Source of the DNA: CBDCUI01 sp965223115
Lineage (GTDB): Bacteria > Pseudomonadota > Gammaproteobacteria > UBA4575
DNA: 64,000 nt
Assembly (NCBI GenBank): GCA_965223115.1
Contig: OZ244982.1
Coordinates: 1 to 64,000 of the forward strand
Direction of reading: 5' to 3'
Shown here one piece after another: positions 28,810 through 37,776 of the stretch. Under the pieces are notes generated by a model. It was not told the DNA's origin. It did no database searches and was given only the letters and a program-made list of their open reading frames with translations. The position numbers were made by a program, and so were the translations under genes. Each line of letters opens with the position of its first letter. Position 1 is the first letter of the stretch.

Positions 28810-29148
28810 ATGAAAATGGTCACAGCCATTATTAAACCATTCAAGCTTGACGATGTTCGTGAGGCTTTATCCGAAATTGGCATACAAGGCCTTACCGTAA
28901 CGGAAGTAAAAGGATTTGGACGTCAGAAGGGCCATACTGAGCTCTATCGTGGTGCGGAATATGTCATCGATTTTTTACCAAAAGTAAAGATGGAAATTGG
29001 TGTGCCAGAAGATCGCGTTGAAGCTGTTATTGAAGCAATTTCCAAGGTGGCAAACACTGGCAAGATAGGTGATGGGAAAATATTTGTTACGAATGTTGAG
29101 CAAGTCATTCGGATTCGAACTGGAGAGACCGGCCAAGATGCCCTATAA
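28810..29148 (+). CDS. glnK: Nitrogen regulatory protein P-II
   Basis: 112 residues, the standard P-II length. P-II trimers bind ATP/ADP and 2-oxoglutarate and report nitrogen status by touching target proteins; GlnK forms plug the ammonium channel AmtB. The N-terminal MVTAIIKPFKLDDVREAL, the T-loop GHTELYRGAEYVIDFLPKVK with the uridylylatable Tyr of RGAEY, and the C-terminal GKIGDGKIFVTNVEQVIRIRTGE signature are all present. AAGGAG lies 7-8 bases before the ATG. amtB follows after 24 bases, which is why GlnK is preferred over GlnB; the sequence alone would fit either. Confidence 0.95.
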   Translation: MKMVTAIIKPFKLDDVREALSEIGIQGLTVTEVKGFGRQKGHTELYRGAEYVIDFLPKVKMEIGVPEDRVEAVIEAISKVANTGKIGDGKIFVTNVEQVIRIRTGETGQDAL

Positions 29149-29172
29149 AAATAAAAATTAATAGGAACAAAC

Positions 29173-30483
29173 ATGGACATCAAATTTAATCATTACAAAA
29201 CTAGTTTTTGTTTATTTGCAATTTTAATTTTTATATTTCCAAACTTAGTGTTTGCAGGAGATGGTTTAGATACAGGAGATACAGCCTGGTTGCTTACTTC
29301 AACTGCATTAGTGCTATTTATGACTATTCCTGGTTTATCACTTTTTTATGCTGGATTAGTACGTAGCAAAAATGTTTTATCTGTTTTAATGCAGTGTTTT
29401 TCTATTACCTGCCTAGTTTCTATTTTATGGCTAGTGTTTGGATACAGCTTGGCGTTTAGTGACGGTGGTACAATTAATAACTGGATTGGTGGATTTTCGA
29501 ATACGTTTTTATCCAATGTAATACGAGACTCTATGAGTGGCACTATTCCTGAAAGTGTATTCGTTATGTTTCAAATGACCTTTGCCATTATTACGCCAGC
29601 ATTGGTAGTTGGCGGTTTTGCAGAGCGAATGAAATTTTCTTCTATGTTGTGGTTTTCAGGATTGTGGTTAGTGTTAGTTTATTTGCCTGTTTGCCACTGG
29701 GTATGGGGTGGTGGCTGGCTAAGTGAAAAAGGTGTCCTGGATTTTGCTGGTGGATTAGTCGTGCATTTAACCGCAGGTGCAGGTGCAATTGTTGCTGCAA
29801 TGGTATTGGGGAAAAGAAAAGGTTTTCCAAGAACGGCAATGCCTCCGCACAATTTAACTATGTCAGTTACTGGAGCTGGCATGTTATGGGTGGGTTGGTT
29901 CGGGTTTAATGCAGGGAGTGCGGTTGCAGCCAATAATGATGCTGGAATGGCGATGTTGGTTACACATATCAGTGCTGCGACGGCTTCTTTAATATGGATG
30001 TTTGCTGAATGGGTAAAATTTGGCAAGCCCAGTGTATTAGGTATTGTTACGGGCATGGTTGCTGGTTTAGGAACCATTACCCCTGCATCAGGGTTTGTAG
30101 GGCCAATGGGAGCATTGATTATTGGTTCTTTGGCTGGAATTATTTGCTTCACCGCAACAAACTTTATTAAAAGAGTGTTGCAAATTGACGACTCGTTGGA
30201 CGTTTTCCCAGTGCATGGTGTGGGTGGAATACTGGGCACTTTTTTAGCTGGGATACTTGTTGCAGAGCAATTTGGTGGAGCAGGCTTGGCAGAAGGGATG
30301 ACCATTGGTTCTCAACTATGGGTACAGGTTCAAGGTATACTTGCTGTTTTAGTTTGGACAGTAATTGCCACATTTGTCATTCTACAAGCTGTAAAAGTTA
30401 TTATTGGTTTGCGTGTTGATGAACAAAGAGAAACAGAAGGTTTGGATATTACGCAACATGAAGAATCTGGCTACAATATGTAG
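29173..30483 (+). CDS. amtB: Ammonium transporter
   Basis: 436 residues. It begins with a cleavable signal peptide (FAILIFIFPNLVFAG) followed by eleven likely membrane spans, as in AmtB. It conducts ammonium/ammonia into the cytoplasm. Family landmarks include the substrate-site and pore elements FMTIPGLSLFYAGLVRSKN, MFQMTFAIITPALVVGGFAERMKF (in pieces), the first pore histidine in DFAGGLVVHLTAGAGA and the second in DVFPVHGVGGILGT. An AGGAA Shine-Dalgarno sequence precedes the ATG. Coupling to glnK is the usual arrangement and implies that GlnK gates this channel. A bidirectional hairpin follows. Confidence 0.96.
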   Translation: MDIKFNHYKTSFCLFAILIFIFPNLVFAGDGLDTGDTAWLLTSTALVLFMTIPGLSLFYAGLVRSKNVLSVLMQCFSITCLVSILWLVFGYSLAFSDGGTINNWIGGFSNTFLSNVIRDSMSGTIPESVFVMFQMTFAIITPALVVGGFAERMKFSSMLWFSGLWLVLVYLPVCHWVWGGGWLSEKGVLDFAGGLVVHLTAGAGAIVAAMVLGKRKGFPRTAMPPHNLTMSVTGAGMLWVGWFGFNAGSAVAANNDAGMAMLVTHISAATASLIWMFAEWVKFGKPSVLGIVTGMVAGLGTITPASGFVGPMGALIIGSLAGIICFTATNFIKRVLQIDDSLDVFPVHGVGGILGTFLAGILVAEQFGGAGLAEGMTIGSQLWVQVQGILAVLVWTVIATFVILQAVKVIIGLRVDEQRETEGLDITQHEESGYNM

Positions 30484-30501
30484 ACTAGTTCATTAAGCAA
30501 A

Positions 30502-30530
30502 AAAGGGTGCCTAAGCGGTACCCTTTATTA
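30502..30530. terminator. Bidirectional terminator between amtB and bioD
   Basis: aaagggtgcc pairs with ggtaccctttt-side sequence (30517-30526) to give a 10-pair stem with a 5-base loop. An A-run precedes it (caaaaaa) and T-rich ttattattt follows, so it can serve both convergent genes, amtB (+) and bioD (-). Confidence 0.75.
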
Positions 30531-30553
30531 TTTCAGTTTAGTAAACATATATG

Positions 30554-31243
30554 TTAAAGAATTTTCTGTAATAGTGAATCTATTAATTTTGTATTATGCT
30601 TGATATGTTCATTTTGTTTAATTAAAAAAATTGGAGTATCTATTAGTTTTTTTAAATCTTCATAGTTATTCATTTCTTCAGTAGCGAAAGTAGTGTTTTG
30701 ATTAAGTATCACAGCTTTTAAAATTAATCCTTGGTTTTTAATTGCTTCTACTGTTAATAAAATATGATTAATACAGCCCAATTTATCATTAGCAACGAGT
30801 AAAACAGGCAAATTTAATTTTTTAGCAAGATCTGCATTTTTCCCATCCTCATATAATGGCGAATAAAAGCCTCCTGCACCTTCAACCACTAGATAGTCTT
30901 CATCATGTAAATTTTTTAAACATGCATAAGTAATTTCGTCAATATATAAAAGCTGGTTTGCCAAGCGTGCAGCACGTTGTGGAGAGATTGCGGGTTCAAA
31001 TCGAAATGGACAAATTTCATTTAAAGGGTATTTTTTTTGAGCGGCCATAAAGTAATCATTTGCGTCTGCTGGGATTAGATCATTTCCTTCACGTCTACAA
31101 CCGGACTCAATTGGTTTGCGTGGTACAGCATTAATCTTTTTGTCATGCAATAGCGCTACGATTTGTTTACCGATATAGGTTTTACCCACATCCGTATCTG
31201 TGCCGGTTATAAATAATCCTGCTCTTTGTTTATTTAAATTCAT
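30554..31243 (-). CDS. bioD: Dethiobiotin synthetase
   Basis: 229 residues. It closes the ureido ring of dethiobiotin from 7,8-diaminopelargonic acid, CO2 and ATP in biotin synthesis. The P-loop GTDTDVGKT stands at about 13-21, the PRKPIESGC segment supplies the substrate-binding lysine and serine region, and the VVEGAGGFYSPL motif is intact. The last third is weaker but of normal length. It stands alone, with no other bio gene in the window, and is divergent from the tetR operon across 95 bases. A weak reverse promoter (TTGAGT at 31320-31325 and TTATAC 18 bases on) overlaps the TetR operators, so bioD could be affected by that regulator. Confidence 0.92.
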   Translation of the reverse strand: MNLNKQRAGLFITGTDTDVGKTYIGKQIVALLHDKKINAVPRKPIESGCRREGNDLIPADANDYFMAAQKKYPLNEICPFRFEPAISPQRAARLANQLLYIDEITYACLKNLHDEDYLVVEGAGGFYSPLYEDGKNADLAKKLNLPVLLVANDKLGCINHILLTVEAIKNQGLILKAVILNQNTTFATEEMNNYEDLKKLIDTPIFLIKQNEHIKHNTKLIDSLLQKIL

Positions 31244-31272
31244 TTAATGAAAACAATAAGTTATAAAATGTG

Positions 31273-31302
31273 TTGACAAACATACCGATTGGTATGTATA
31301 AC
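31273..31302 (+). promoter_or_regulatory. Sigma-70-type promoter of the tetR operon
   Basis: TTGACA at 31273-31278 and TATAAC at 31297-31302 are separated by 18 bases, and those 18 bases contain the first operator palindrome (31281-31296). A regulator bound there would cover the promoter core, implying repression of its own operon. Confidence 0.75.
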
Positions 31303-31317
31303 ATACCAATCGGTATG
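31281..31317. promoter_or_regulatory. Twin TetR-type operator
   Basis: cataccgattggtatg (31281-31296) is followed after 5 bases by cataccaatcggtatg (31302-31317), its exact reverse complement. Each copy is also palindromic at its outer six bases (catacc/ggtatg) around a 4-base centre. The two centres are 21 bases apart, two helical turns, suited to two dimers on one face. It lies 21 bases before the TetR gene and covers the -35/-10 region. Confidence 0.85.
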
Positions 31318-31338
31318 TGACTCAAACTTGATAACAAT

Positions 31339-31953
31339 ATGCGCACAAATTTAGAAACTACTGCCCACGATACACATACTCGACAGATTATTTTACAGGC
31401 TGCATTTGAAGAGATACATGCACGCGGTTATCAAGCGGCGAGCCTAACTAAAATTCTGTCGTCGACAAACCTTACAAAAGGGGCTCTATATCACTACTTT
31501 CCCACTAAATTAGACCTCGGTTACGCGATAGTAGATGAATTGCTGGCAACCCATATTTATGAACAATGGGTAGTTCCCCTTTTAGATGCAGATGATCCCA
31601 TATCTGCTTTTATACAAATCATTATGCAAGCTGGCCAAGAAATTAACGATGAAGATATACAATGTGGTTGTCCATTGAATAATTTGGCACAAGAAATGGC
31701 ACCTGTTGATGAAGGATTTCGTTCCCGAATTGAGGCAATTTATAAAACATGGCGCAAAGGTATTGAACGAGCCTTTGCACAAGGTCAGCAGAAAGGCTTT
31801 GTTAAAAAAGATCTAGATTTAAAAAGTGTGGCGACCATGATTATTGCAAGTTTGGAAGGGTGTATGGGTCTAGCTAAAAATGCACAGAGTAAAAAAGTTT
31901 TAATGCAATGTGGTCAAAGCATAATAGATTATCTTGCCAGCTTAAAAAGTTAA
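31339..31953 (+). CDS. TetR/AcrR-family regulator
   Basis: 204 residues. The N-terminal helix-turn-helix is typical: RQIILQAAFEEIHARGYQAASLTKIL, then LTKGALYHYFPTKLDLGYAIV, at about 15-70. The remaining alpha-helical ligand domain is not diagnostic of a named subfamily; it contains a CGC pair (DIQCGCPLNNLAQEM) also seen in regulators of the same general type. It is first in a tight four-gene run, ending 21 bases before the exporter start. The twin palindrome over the promoter makes autorepression very likely. The inducer is unknown; by context it would be a substrate or stress linked to the exporter. Confidence 0.9.
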   Translation: MRTNLETTAHDTHTRQIILQAAFEEIHARGYQAASLTKILSSTNLTKGALYHYFPTKLDLGYAIVDELLATHIYEQWVVPLLDADDPISAFIQIIMQAGQEINDEDIQCGCPLNNLAQEMAPVDEGFRSRIEAIYKTWRKGIERAFAQGQQKGFVKKDLDLKSVATMIIASLEGCMGLAKNAQSKKVLMQCGQSIIDYLASLKS

Positions 31954-31974
31954 TACTAAAAATTGAGGTTAAAA

Positions 31975-34296
31975 ATGCTCTCCAAATATTCTGATTGGGT
32001 AATACGTTGGCGCTATTTAGTAGTTCTTGTAATGATAGCGGTAGTTTTTGCACTTGCAGCTGGAGGGAAAAATTTAGTATTTACCAATGACTATCGGTAT
32101 TTTTTTAGTGAAGATAATCCCCAGCTTTTAGAATTTGAGACATTACAAGATACGTATACTAAGAATGACAATGTATTTATTATGTTGGAACCGAAAAGTG
32201 GAGATGTATTTAATAAAAACTTTCTTGCATCATTAAAAGAACTTACAGAGGAATCTTGGCAGATTCCTTATTCAATCCGTGTGGATTCAGTAACAAATTT
32301 TCAGCATACCTATGCAGAAGGAGATGAATTAGTTGTTATTGACTTAGTTGATGATGTAGAAAATCTCCAGGCTCAGGATATTGCCTATATAAAAGATGTA
32401 GCGTTAAACGAACCATTACTGGTAAATCGTTTGGTGTCGCCCTCATCTAAAGCAGCTGGCGTCAATATCATTATTGAGCTACCAGGTAAGAATAAAATTA
32501 CAGAAGGCCCCGAGGTCGTAAATTTTACTCGCGACATGGTGGATAAATTTGCTGAAACTCATCCTGAAATCAACGTTTATTCTACCGGTATCGTAATGAT
32601 GAATAATGCCTTTCCAGAGGCAAGCCAAAATGATATGAAAAATTTAATCCCGTTTGCTTTTATTGCGATCATTATAGGTTTGTTGCTGTTTTTAAGGAGC
32701 ATTACAGGTACTGTCTCTACTTTTCTAGTCATAATTTTTTCTATCATGACTGGCATGGGTGTTGCTGGGTGGCTTGGTTATAAATTAACGCCGCCATCCG
32801 CCTCTGCACCTATTATGATACTCACATTGGCAGTTGCAGATTGTGTGCATTTTTTTACAACCTTTTTAAACACTATGAGAACTGGGCTGGATAAAATTGC
32901 TGCAATTAAAGAATCATTACGGGTTAATTTTCATCCAATATTTTTAACTTCCTTAACAACAGTGATTGGATTTCTTAGTTTAAATTTTAGTGATGTGCCA
33001 CCATTTCGTGACCTTGGCAACATTACAGCGATGGGTGTGACATTTGCATTTGTTTTATCGATATTTTTTCTACCTGCTTTAACGGCTATTTTGCCATTTA
33101 AAGTGAAGCAACGCACAGACATAAAGACTATGTTGATGGAAAATATCGCTGAGTTTGTTATAAGTAAAAGACGAGTATTGCTCTGGTCCATGGGCGCAAT
33201 CATTGTAGCCTTTATTGCGATTATTCCGCGTAATGAAATCAATGATCGATTTGTAGAATATTTTGATGAATCAATTGAGTTCCGTCGCCACACTGATTAT
33301 GTGACGGATAAGATTACAGGTTTGTACACTATTCAGTTTTCATTGGAAGCAAATGATTCAGGTGGTATTAGTGAGCCAGATTTTTTGACTCAAATGGATA
33401 ACTTTGTTGGTTGGTTGCGTGAGCAACCTGAAGTGAAGCATGTTAATTCTGTATCAGATACTTTTAAGCGCTTGAATAAAAACATGCATGGTGATGATAA
33501 ATCTTGGTACAGTTTACCGAATGATCGTGATTTAGCGGCACAATATTTATTATTGTATGAATTGTCCTTACCATATGGTTTAGATCTTAATGATCAGATT
33601 AACATTGATAAATCTTCGACACGTATTTCTACTACATTAGAAACATTAAGTACGGATCAAATGCTGGTCTTTGAGCAAAGAGCTAGAGACTGGATAAGTC
33701 AAAATGCGTCTGATATCAATATGGTTGCATCCAGCCCAGCAGTCATTTTTTCACACCTTGCAGTACGAAATATTTACAGCATGATCGTTGGAACCTTAGC
33801 TGCACTAGCTCTGATATCGGTAATTCTAATATTTGCCTTACGTTCATTTAAACTGGGTTTTATTAGTTTGATCCCTAATTTAACGCCTATTGGAGTAGCG
33901 TTTGGTGTATGGGCAATTTTTGATAGTGAAATCGGTTTGGCGTTGTCTGTCGTTGCCGGGATGACATTAGGTATTGTAGTAGATGATACTGTGCATTTTA
34001 TGAGTAAATATCTTCGTGCTAAACGAGAGAAAAATGCAAGTGCAACTGAAGCTGTACGGTATGCTTTTGCAAATGTTGGTAGTGCACTTTTAGTAACAAC
34101 AATAGTATTGGCTGCAGGCTTTTTGGTTTTATCTATGTCTGCATTCGAATTGAACTCAGCGATGGGGTTGTTAACCGCTATCACGATTGTGATTGCACTC
34201 ATAATTGATTTCTTATTTTTGCCACCATTATTGATTGCCCTTGAGGAGGGTCGAGATGAAAAAGATATCGTTCCTGATTTGGCTGCTGCTAATTAG
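31975..34296 (+). CDS. MMPL/RND-superfamily exporter
   Basis: 773 residues from the ATG at 31975, chosen over the upstream TTG because GAGG lies 6 bases before it and the protein then begins MLSKYSDWVIRWRYLVVLV. It has one N-terminal span, a large periplasmic domain, a group of spans, a second span plus periplasmic domain, and a last group of spans: the doubled RND/MMPL plan. The paired motifs ILTLAVADCVHFFTTFLN and GMTLGIVVDDTVHFMSKYL carry the membrane acidic residues expected of proton coupling. There are no membrane-fusion or TolC genes beside it. Instead it overlaps a LolA-like periplasmic gene by 41 bases and is followed by a barrel gene, which suggests lipid or hydrophobic-compound traffic to the outer membrane. 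Confidence 0.88.
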   Translation: MLSKYSDWVIRWRYLVVLVMIAVVFALAAGGKNLVFTNDYRYFFSEDNPQLLEFETLQDTYTKNDNVFIMLEPKSGDVFNKNFLASLKELTEESWQIPYSIRVDSVTNFQHTYAEGDELVVIDLVDDVENLQAQDIAYIKDVALNEPLLVNRLVSPSSKAAGVNIIIELPGKNKITEGPEVVNFTRDMVDKFAETHPEINVYSTGIVMMNNAFPEASQNDMKNLIPFAFIAIIIGLLLFLRSITGTVSTFLVIIFSIMTGMGVAGWLGYKLTPPSASAPIMILTLAVADCVHFFTTFLNTMRTGLDKIAAIKESLRVNFHPIFLTSLTTVIGFLSLNFSDVPPFRDLGNITAMGVTFAFVLSIFFLPALTAILPFKVKQRTDIKTMLMENIAEFVISKRRVLLWSMGAIIVAFIAIIPRNEINDRFVEYFDESIEFRRHTDYVTDKITGLYTIQFSLEANDSGGISEPDFLTQMDNFVGWLREQPEVKHVNSVSDTFKRLNKNMHGDDKSWYSLPNDRDLAAQYLLLYELSLPYGLDLNDQINIDKSSTRISTTLETLSTDQMLVFEQRARDWISQNASDINMVASSPAVIFSHLAVRNIYSMIVGTLAALALISVILIFALRSFKLGFISLIPNLTPIGVAFGVWAIFDSEIGLALSVVAGMTLGIVVDDTVHFMSKYLRAKREKNASATEAVRYAFANVGSALLVTTIVLAAGFLVLSMSAFELNSAMGLLTAITIVIALIIDFLFLPPLLIALEEGRDEKDIVPDLAAAN

Positions 34297-35035
34297 TGCA
34301 TCAGCTGTTGCAGAAACGTCCGAGGGGAAAGGCTTGGCGATTGCCATTGCGGCAGATAAGCGTGATACTGGTTTTGAAACCCAGACAGCTGACTTGATTA
34401 TGACTTTACGCAATCGTCAAGGTCAGGAAAGTACACGTTACATTCGTACAAGAACATTAGAAGTTGAAGGAGACGGAGATAAGACCTTATCCATTTTTGA
34501 TCGACCAGCAGATATTAAAAAAACAGCCGTACTTACTTACAGTCATGGTCTTGAGCCAGATGATCAGTGGTTATATCTGCCCGCACTTAAACGTGTTAAA
34601 AGAATTAATTCACGTAATAAATCCGGTCCTTTTGTAGGTAGTGAATTTGCATTTGAAGATTTGGGCTCACAAGAGGTTGAAAAATACTCCTATAAATACT
34701 TGCGTGATGAAGCATGTGGGGAATGGCAGTGTTATGTAGTGGAACGTTATCCTGAATATGAATATTCAGGTTACACAAGACAAATAGCTTGGATTGATCA
34801 AGCTGAATATCGCATTGTCAAAGTGGAATTCTATGATCGAAAAAATGCGTTATTAAAAACACTTACATATTCGGGTTATAAAGAATACATTGATTATTAT
34901 TGGCGACCAGATGAGATGTTTATGGAAAATCATCAAACTGGTAAAACGACAACCTTGCAATGGGCGAACTACAAATTTAAAACAAAAGTTACTGAACGAG
35001 ATTTTAATCCAAATGCACTACCGCGTTTACGGTAA
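34256..35035 (+). CDS. LolA-like periplasmic protein (outer-membrane lipoprotein-sorting family)
   Basis: 259 residues from the ATG at 34256; GAGGAGGG lies just upstream inside the exporter gene, and MKKISFLIWLLLISASAVAE is a clean signal peptide. The earlier in-frame start adds only MPLRRVE and lacks that site. The mature part resembles the family annotated as outer membrane lipoprotein-sorting protein: TRTLEVEGDGDKTLSIF, DQWLYLPALKRVKRI, GPFVGSEFAFEDLGS and the CGEWQCYVVERYPE cysteine pair. The fold is expected to be an open beta half-barrel that carries a hydrophobic ligand. It is translationally coupled to the exporter, so it probably accepts or delivers the exported compound. The ligand is unknown. 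Confidence 0.82.
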   Translation: MKKISFLIWLLLISASAVAETSEGKGLAIAIAADKRDTGFETQTADLIMTLRNRQGQESTRYIRTRTLEVEGDGDKTLSIFDRPADIKKTAVLTYSHGLEPDDQWLYLPALKRVKRINSRNKSGPFVGSEFAFEDLGSQEVEKYSYKYLRDEACGEWQCYVVERYPEYEYSGYTRQIAWIDQAEYRIVKVEFYDRKNALLKTLTYSGYKEYIDYYWRPDEMFMENHQTGKTTTLQWANYKFKTKVTERDFNPNALPRLR

Positions 35036-35079
35036 CCGCCTGTTGTAAACATATAAACATTATATGATTAGATTTATAC

Positions 35080-36306
35080 ATGCACATAATTAACAAGTGT
35101 GTTAACTATTGCGGGTTTATTCTGACTTTTTTGTTGTGCGAGGCCTTGGTTTCAGTAACTAATGCTGAAGAGAGTGCTGGAGTTTGGTCTGGCAATATTG
35201 CGTTGCAAGGGCGCAGTTTTTGGCAAAGCGCACAATTTAATGGACAACGAGATGGTGATCTGTCTTTGTCTTTTGAACCTGAATATTATAAAGAATGGAA
35301 TGACGGGTTCCGAGCTATTACATTCACACCTTTTGTTCGTGTTGATTCGACTGATCCAGAACGCACTCATTTTGATTTACGTGCCGCACATTATTTACAT
35401 GTTGCGGGAGACTGGGAATTACGTGTTGGTCTCGCTAAAGTTTTTTGGGGTGTTACGGAATCGCAACATCTTGTCGATATTATCAATCAAACTGATTTAG
35501 TAGAAAATCTAGATACGGAAGATAAGCTTGGGCAACCCATGATTGAAACTACGTGGTTACGTGATTGGGGTGCATTGCAATTTTATATTTTACCCGGTTT
35601 TCGTGAAAGAACCTTTCCAGGGCGTAAAGGACGATTGCGTACGGAGCTAATTGTAGATACAGATAATCCGGAATATGAGTCGGGCGCGGAAGAATATCAT
35701 GTCGATTGGGCAGTACGGTTAAGTTCGCAGATTGGTCCGGTAGATTTAGGTTTATCACATTTTAGTGGAACTTCGCGAGTGCCTGATTTGGTTCCAACAT
35801 TTGATTCAAGTGGCAGACTTGAATTTATTCCCGTCTATAACCTTATTGATCAAACTGGTTTAGACATACAGGCAATTATTGGTAACTGGACATGGAAGCT
35901 GGAATCAATATTGCAAACAAAGCGAGGTCGTGATTTCACTGCTGCCGTGGGAGGATTTGAGTATACTTTTTATGGCATGATGGAAAGTGCAACCGACATT
36001 GGAGTATTGGCGGAATATCATTACGATGATCGCAAGCAGGATGCAACAACAGGATTTCAAGATGATATTTTTTTGGGCATGCGATATGCATTTAATGACG
36101 CACAGGATACGGAAATTTTAGCTGGTGGGTTATATGATTTCGACTTTAGCAGCCGAAGTTTTCGGATTGAATTACAACGGCGTATAAGTGACAGCTGGCG
36201 TATTGAAAGTGAATTTCAGTTGTTTAGTAATGTATCAAGTGATGATCCATTGAATCAGTTCAGTCGTGATGACTATTTTCAATTAGATCTTGCCTATTAT
36301 TTTTAA
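35080..36306 (+). CDS. Predicted outer-membrane beta-barrel protein
   Basis: 408 residues. A signal peptide (ILTFLLCEALVSVTNAEE) is followed by alternating amphipathic strands and a final Tyr-Tyr-Phe, the usual C-terminal signal of outer-membrane barrels. Recurring strand pairs such as WELRVGLAKVFWG, WKLESILQTKRG, TDIGVLAEYHY and FRIELQRRI support a barrel. It resembles the DUF1302-like proteins often found beside MMPL exporters, but I cannot confirm the family. It lies 44 bases after the LolA-like gene and is last in the tetR operon, supplying an outer-membrane component. Its stop codon overlaps the convergent purC stop. Confidence 0.75.
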   Translation: MHIINKCVNYCGFILTFLLCEALVSVTNAEESAGVWSGNIALQGRSFWQSAQFNGQRDGDLSLSFEPEYYKEWNDGFRAITFTPFVRVDSTDPERTHFDLRAAHYLHVAGDWELRVGLAKVFWGVTESQHLVDIINQTDLVENLDTEDKLGQPMIETTWLRDWGALQFYILPGFRERTFPGRKGRLRTELIVDTDNPEYESGAEEYHVDWAVRLSSQIGPVDLGLSHFSGTSRVPDLVPTFDSSGRLEFIPVYNLIDQTGLDIQAIIGNWTWKLESILQTKRGRDFTAAVGGFEYTFYGMMESATDIGVLAEYHYDDRKQDATTGFQDDIFLGMRYAFNDAQDTEILAGGLYDFDFSSRSFRIELQRRISDSWRIESEFQLFSNVSSDDPLNQFSRDDYFQLDLAYYF

Positions 36307-37187
36307 ATTTTTAATCCTGTAAGAATTTCACAAATTTCTAAGTATTTTTTACTAGTGTTATCAATAATCTCTTGAGGGAGTTTTGGTCCTGGATCCTGTT
36401 TATTCCAGTCAAGAGTTTCTAAATAGTCACGTACATATTGTTTATCAAAACTTTTAGGGCTTTCGCCCACCTTATACGTATCTTGTGGCCAAAAGCGTGA
36501 AGAATCCGGTGTTAAAGCTTCGTCAATTAAAACAATTTCTTCATTTTTATCTAAACCGAATTCAAATTTGGTGTCGGCAATAATTATTCCACGTTGAAGT
36601 GCGTAATCAGCCGCTTCTTTATATATACTTACACTTAAATCACGAACATTTTCTGCAATATTCTTGCCTACTAAATTTATAATCTCATCAAAAGTTACAT
36701 TAATATCGTGATCACCCACTGCAGCTTTTGTGGAAGGGGTAAAGATAGCCTCTTGTAATTTTCCGGCTTGTTGAAGATTTTTAGGTAGTTGCACACCACA
36801 TATGGAACCGGTGTTTTGGTATTCTTTCCAGCCAGAACCAATCACATAACCACGTACGATGGCTTCAAATGGTAAAGCCTCTAATTTTCGAACAATAATG
36901 CTTCTACCTTGTAGAATTTCTAATTCTTGTTCATTTTTTATGACATCTTCAAGGGCGATATTGCTTAGATGGTTACTTACTTTGCTGGCAAATCGATTGA
37001 ACCAAAAATTGGATAAGGTTGTGAGAACGATGCCTTTTTTGGGGATTGGGTCGGGCAGAATCACATCAAATGCCGAAAGCCGATCACTGGTAACGATCAA
37101 CCAGTGTTCTGTATCAACTTCGTAGATGTCACGGACTTTGCCCTGGTAGACCTTTTTTAAGGACTTGAGGTTGGATTCAAATAACAT
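36303..37187 (-). CDS. purC: SAICAR synthase
   Basis: 294 residues. Phosphoribosylaminoimidazole-succinocarboxamide synthase joins aspartate to CAIR with ATP in purine synthesis. VYQGKVRDIYEVD at the start, TSDRLSAFDVILPDPIPKKG, the KLEALPFEAIVRGYVIGSGW element, and IADTKFEFGLD with DEALTPDSSRFWP are all present. At 294 residues it belongs to the longer form seen in many proteobacteria rather than the 237-residue E. coli type. It is divergent from purE-purK across 98 bases, so a shared purine-responsive control region is plausible, though I see no obvious PurR site. Confidence 0.95.
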   Translation of the reverse strand: MLFESNLKSLKKVYQGKVRDIYEVDTEHWLIVTSDRLSAFDVILPDPIPKKGIVLTTLSNFWFNRFASKVSNHLSNIALEDVIKNEQELEILQGRSIIVRKLEALPFEAIVRGYVIGSGWKEYQNTGSICGVQLPKNLQQAGKLQEAIFTPSTKAAVGDHDINVTFDEIINLVGKNIAENVRDLSVSIYKEAADYALQRGIIIADTKFEFGLDKNEEIVLIDEALTPDSSRFWPQDTYKVGESPKSFDKQYVRDYLETLDWNKQDPGPKLPQEIIDNTSKKYLEICEILTGLKI

Positions 37188-37285
37188 TTCTTGCTTTTAA
37201 TTGTATTTATTATCTTATATGTACTGGTTTTATTCGTCTGTCTCAGCCAAAATGCGCGTTTCATTTTTCATAGCCGAGGTAATTC

Positions 37286-37774
37286 ATGGCTGATCCACAA
37301 GTTAGCATCATTATGGGCAGTGATAGCGATTGGCCGGTTATGCAGGCTGCTGCTGATGTCCTCGACCAGTTTAATATATTGTACGAGAAGCGCGTAGTAT
37401 CTGCCCACCGTACTCCAAAATTAATGGCAGAATTTTCTGAAACAGCAGTTTCGCGTGGCATAAAATGTATTATTGCCGGTGCTGGGGGTGCAGCTCATTT
37501 GCCAGGCATGGTTGCTGCACAAACTACTGTACCCGTTTTAGGAGTGCCTGTTCCAAGTAAATACCTGTCTGGGCAGGACTCGCTCTATTCTATTGTGCAA
37601 ATGCCTAAGGGTGTTCCTGTAGCCACTTTTGCAATAGGTGAAGCAGGTGCAGCCAATGCAGGGTTATTTGCCGTCGCCATGCTGGCGAATGAAGATCCTG
37701 ATATAACAAAAAAGTTGAATGATTATCGAGCCGCACAAACTACAAAGGTGTTAAGTACTCAGTTACCTGATTAA
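37286..37774 (+). CDS. purE: N5-carboxyaminoimidazole ribonucleotide mutase
   Basis: 162 residues, class I PurE. It moves the carboxyl of N5-CAIR to give CAIR, the substrate of PurC. The SIIMGSDSDWPVM phosphate-binding motif, the catalytic-histidine segment RVVSAHRTP, GAGGAAHLPGMVAAQT and PVPSKYLSGQDSLYSIVQMPKG (in pieces) are intact. The stop is two bases before the purK start, so the two are almost certainly co-translated. Confidence 0.96.
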   Translation: MADPQVSIIMGSDSDWPVMQAAADVLDQFNILYEKRVVSAHRTPKLMAEFSETAVSRGIKCIIAGAGGAAHLPGMVAAQTTVPVLGVPVPSKYLSGQDSLYSIVQMPKGVPVATFAIGEAGAANAGLFAVAMLANEDPDITKKLNDYRAAQTTKVLSTQLPD

Positions 37775-37776
37775 AG

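Noticed and set aside
34235..34255. Upstream start for the LolA-like gene
   Set aside because: It adds seven residues before a clean signal peptide, while GAGGAGGG is placed for the ATG at 34256.
37191..37397. 68-residue frame between purC and purE
   Set aside because: It overlaps purE in another frame and has no family resemblance.
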